This document shows positions 61,581 through 64,000 of a stretch of DNA of 64,000 nucleotides, piece by piece. Under the pieces are notes generated by a model. It made no database searches, was not told the origin of the DNA, and was given only the letters and a program-made list of their open reading frames with translations. The position numbers and the translations under genes are program-made. Each line of letters starts with the position of its first letter. The first letter of the stretch is position 1. Origin of the DNA: Capsicum annuum. Lineage: Eukaryota; Streptophyta; Magnoliopsida; Solanales; Solanaceae. The stretch is taken from assembly GCF_002878395.1 (NCBI RefSeq), contig NC_061118.1, positions 123,885,691 through 123,949,690 on the forward strand. The letters run 5' to 3'.

Positions 61581-62852
61581 TAATCTTATCTCGTCTTCAT
61601 AGGGCGCTATCCCCTAGTTGACATCTTATCTCGTCTTCATAGGGCGCCATCCCCTAGTTGACATCTTTTTCGTCTTCATAGGGCGCCATTCCTTAGTTGA
61701 CATCTTATCTCGTCTTCATAGGGCGTCATCCCCTAGTTGATATCTTTATTCGTCTTCATAGGGCGTCATCCCCTAGTTGACATCTTATCTCATCTTCATA
61801 GGGCACTATCCCCTAGTTGACATATTATTCATCTTCATAGGGCGCCATCCCCTAGTTGACATCTTATCTCGTCTTCGTAGGGCGCCATCCCTTAGTTGAC
61901 ATCTTTATTCGTCTTCATAGGGCGCCATCCCCTAGTGGACATCTTATTTCTTCATAGGGCTTCATCCCGTAGTTGACATCTTATCTCATCTTCATAGGGC
62001 GCTATCCCCTAGTTGACATCTTATCTTGTCTTCATAGGGCGTCATCCCCTAGTTGACATCTTATCTCGTCTTCATACGGCGCTATCCCCTAGTTGACATC
62101 TTTTTCGTCTTCATAGGGCGCCATCCCCTAGTTGACATCTTATCTCGTCTTCATAGGGTGCTATCCCCTAGTTGACATCTTTTTCATCTTCATAGGGCGT
62201 CATCCCCTAGTTGACATCTTATCTCGCCTTCATAGGGCGTCATCCCCTAGTTGACATCTTATCTCGTCTTCATAGGGCGCTATCCCCTAGTTGACATCTT
62301 TTTTGTCTTTATAGGGTGCCATCCCCTAGTTGACATCTTATATCATCTTCATAGGGCGCCATCCCCTAGTTGACATCTTTATTCGTCTTCATAGGGCGAC
62401 ATCCCCTAGTGGACATCTTATTTCGTCTTCATAGGGCGTCATCCCCNNNNNNNNNNNNNNNNNNNNNNNNNNNNNNNNNNNNNNNNNNNNNNNNNNNNNN
62501 NNNNNNNNNNNNNNNNNNNNNNNNNNNNNNNNNNNNNNNNNNNNNNTAGGGCGCCATCCCCTAGTTGACATCTTATCTCGTCTTCATAGGGCGCCATCCC
62601 CTAGTTGACATCTTTATTCGTCTTCATAGGGCGTCATCCCCTATTGGACATCTTATTTCATCTACATAGGGCGTCATCCCCTAGTTGACATCTTATCTCG
62701 TCTTCATAGGGCGCCATCCCCTAGTTGACATCTTTTTCGTCTTCATAGGGCGCCATCCCCTAGTTGACATCTTATCTCGTCTTCATAGGGCGCCATTCCC
62801 TAGTTGACATCTTATTCATCTTCATAGGGCGCCATCCCCTAGTTGACATTTT
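61581..62852 (+). repeat. 40-bp tandem array in the Ogre 3' UTR, about 29 visible units
   Basis: The unit is close to ACATCTTATCTCGTCTTCAT followed by AGGGCGCCATCCCCTAGTTG. Units of 38-40 bp differ mainly in two places: TATCTCG, TTTTTCG, TTATTCG or TATTTC near the front, and GCC, GTC or GCT before ATCC. Sets of variants recur together: the CTAGTGG-ending unit followed by a TATTTC unit appears near 61,900-61,970, 62,370-62,440 and, with TATTGG, near 62,610-62,680. This suggests duplications of several units at once. An assembly gap interrupts it. There are no spacers, so it is not a CRISPR array. Confidence 0.95.
62447..62546. other. Assembly gap (100 N)
   Basis: Exactly 100 N inside the tandem array, the usual marker for a gap of unknown length. 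The true unit number is therefore unknown. Confidence 0.98.
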
Positions 62853-63803
62853 AGGAAATAAACCTTCCTATTTTTTTCTTCTTTATGTCTTCATAGGGTA
62901 TGACAATCCCTAGTCACATTTCTAGAAGTAAAAATCCTAATTCTTTTACATGCATTCATTAGGCATAACTTTCTTTGGTTGCATTATTAAGAATAGGGTT
63001 CTTATTTTATCGCGCTCCTAGCCTAAATTTCTATCAATTCATTTATTTATTTATTTTTAAACTAGATTATAGTTTTTCTAATAACTCACAAAATTTTCCT
63101 AGTGTAAACTGGGGCAGAAAATTTTGTTTGTTTTGTTTCGTCTTCTTTGATGGCTTGCAGGTTTTCTGCAAAGCACAGGTTTATCCAAGAATGGAATTTC
63201 ATCTCCGGTTAAAATGTAGAAGAATGATCAGTTTGAAGATAGTTAGAGTCATCTTTGCATCCATAGCGGCCCAATATCTCAAGAGACACTTTTTTAGCTT
63301 TTGATCAGGAGAACAAGCATTCAAAGTATTCTATGAACTGTTCTTTGGTAGAGTATCAATGACTCAATCGAAGTTTCAAGTTCAAGTCTCAAATCTTAAT
63401 TTTAAGATTAAATTTTGAGATCAAGGTACCCACCAGAAGAAGGTGAGGCAATAACTGAGGATCCAAGAGGAAGATTGGAAGCAAGAGGATCAAGACAAAT
63501 AGAATAGATAGGATCTTGTACTTTTATTTCTAGTTTTATTTTTTGATGTAATAAAAGGAGCAATGAACCGAAAACTCGACGAGACCACAACTCGACTCTC
63601 CAACTCATCCATTCATTCCACTCTTACACCCATTTGAATTACACGTGACCTGATCTCTTATAACCCGAGATATATAGGATGCCCAAAGCCATGGCTCGGT
63701 CACACCTCTTTCCTACTTATTTACGTATTACTTTTGAATAAATGGTTGGGCCAAAAATTAGTCATGTTCACTTCTTTGCTTGAAAATTCTCCACATTTGC
63801 AAG
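62853..63803 (+). other. 3' UTR, second part
   Basis: The first 130 bp carry diverged array-like units (GTCTTCATAGGGTATGACAA near 62,887; CATTCATTAGGCATAACTTT near 62,952), perhaps the seed of the array. The rest is unique within the window. The 109-codon ORF at 62,975-63,304 is Phe/Leu-rich from T-rich DNA and not recognised. Confidence 0.5.
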
Positions 63804-63818
63804 CAAAGAGGGGCATTA
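63804..63818 (+). other. Polypurine tract of the Ogre-type element
   Basis: AAAGAGGGGC precedes the LTR start TGTAAACACC by a few bases. Confidence 0.65.
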
Positions 63819-64000
63819 TGTAAACACCTAATTTTTTACCAAAACCTAATGTTTTACGTTATTTTTAGTGTTTAATATATATATGTATTTTATTTTTAGG
63901 TCTAAGTTAGATATTTCAATTTTATCTTAGTTTAACAAAATTTGTTTTAAAAATTTTGAAAACTACAAAAATAGAGTCACATTTTTAAATAAGTTTATTT
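63819..64000 (+). repeat. 3' LTR of the Ogre-type element (first 182 bp)
   Basis: It matches 48,330 onward with about four substitutions and one indel (an extra TTCAA-type insertion near 63,915). It is cut by the window end. Confidence 0.95.

Larger units (their letters stand above)
48330..64000 (+). mobile_element. Ogre-type Tat-lineage Ty3/gypsy retrotransposon (continues beyond the window)
   Basis: The LTR start at 48,330 recurs at 63,819, so the element spans 15.5 kb from LTR start to LTR start. Order: LTR, primer site, ORF1, gag, protease and G-patch, intron, RT, RNase H, second RNase H, integrase, 3' UTR with tandem array, polypurine tract, LTR. The extra upstream ORF, the second RNase H and the intron together define Ogre elements, known in legumes and Solanaceae. 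The two LTR starts differ by about four substitutions and one small indel in 182 bp, so the insertion is young. It lies in a MULE fragment. The right target-site copy is outside the window. Confidence 0.9.

Noticed and set aside
62389..62571. ORF running through the gap
   Set aside because: Most of it is translated N; it is an artefact of the assembly gap.
61581..62852. CRISPR-like array
   Set aside because: Units are directly adjacent without spacers, and the sequence lies in a plant retrotransposon 3' UTR.
1..64000. tRNA, rRNA or host promoter signals
   Set aside because: The only tRNA-like matches are short primer binding sites and the SINE; no cloverleaf or rRNA segment was seen. A covariance search would be needed to be certain.

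Overview
This window is plant nuclear DNA made almost entirely of retrotransposons. It is AT-rich and I found no intact host gene, RNA gene or CRISPR array. The elements are long-LTR Ty3/gypsy chromoviruses of the Del/Tekay type, a Ty1/copia remnant, an Athila-like solo LTR, a tRNA-type SINE, a MULE transposase fragment, and a large Tat-lineage Ogre-type element with a second RNase H, an extra upstream ORF and an intron. This mix fits a eudicot. The Ogre-type element and the SINE tail look like those I know from Solanaceae, so a Solanaceae species in gypsy-rich (perhaps pericentromeric) heterochromatin is my inference. The species itself cannot be read from the window.

Layout. (1) 1-26,640 is a three-level nest, all on the minus strand. 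E2 (11,504-20,926) sits inside the 5' LTR of E1 (1-22,915). E1 sits inside the gag of E0 (22,916 to about 26,640). (2) 26,650-30,290 is a plus-strand copia gag remnant. It is split by a solo LTR (27,705-29,658), which itself holds a SINE with perfect 16-bp target duplications. (3) 30,651-33,202 is the LTR and leader of another gypsy element, F. (4) 33,203-44,890 is a rearranged locus. Element A had element B inserted in its RNase H region, and then a segment of roughly 8 kb was inverted. The breakpoint is marked by a 1.08-kb inverted duplication of the A LTR, and most of the inside of B is lost. (5) 44,891-47,690 is an LTR plus gag start of element C. (6) 47,696-48,329 holds an LTR end fragment and a MULE transposase fragment. 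(7) 48,330 to beyond 64,000 is the Ogre-type element: 5' LTR, PBS, ORF1, gag, protease with G-patch, a predicted in-frame intron, RT, RNase H, second RNase H, integrase, a long 3' UTR with a 40-bp tandem array (holding a 100-N assembly gap), a polypurine tract, and the start of the 3' LTR at 63,819.

None of the element proteins is intact. In the Ogre-type element almost every defect is a single stop codon within one conserved frame, and its two LTR starts are nearly identical, so the copy is young although its genes are broken. I saw no evidence of a wholly new biological system. The most informative features are the inversion locus, the Ogre intron and the tandem array. All alignments were made by eye, so identity figures are estimates.
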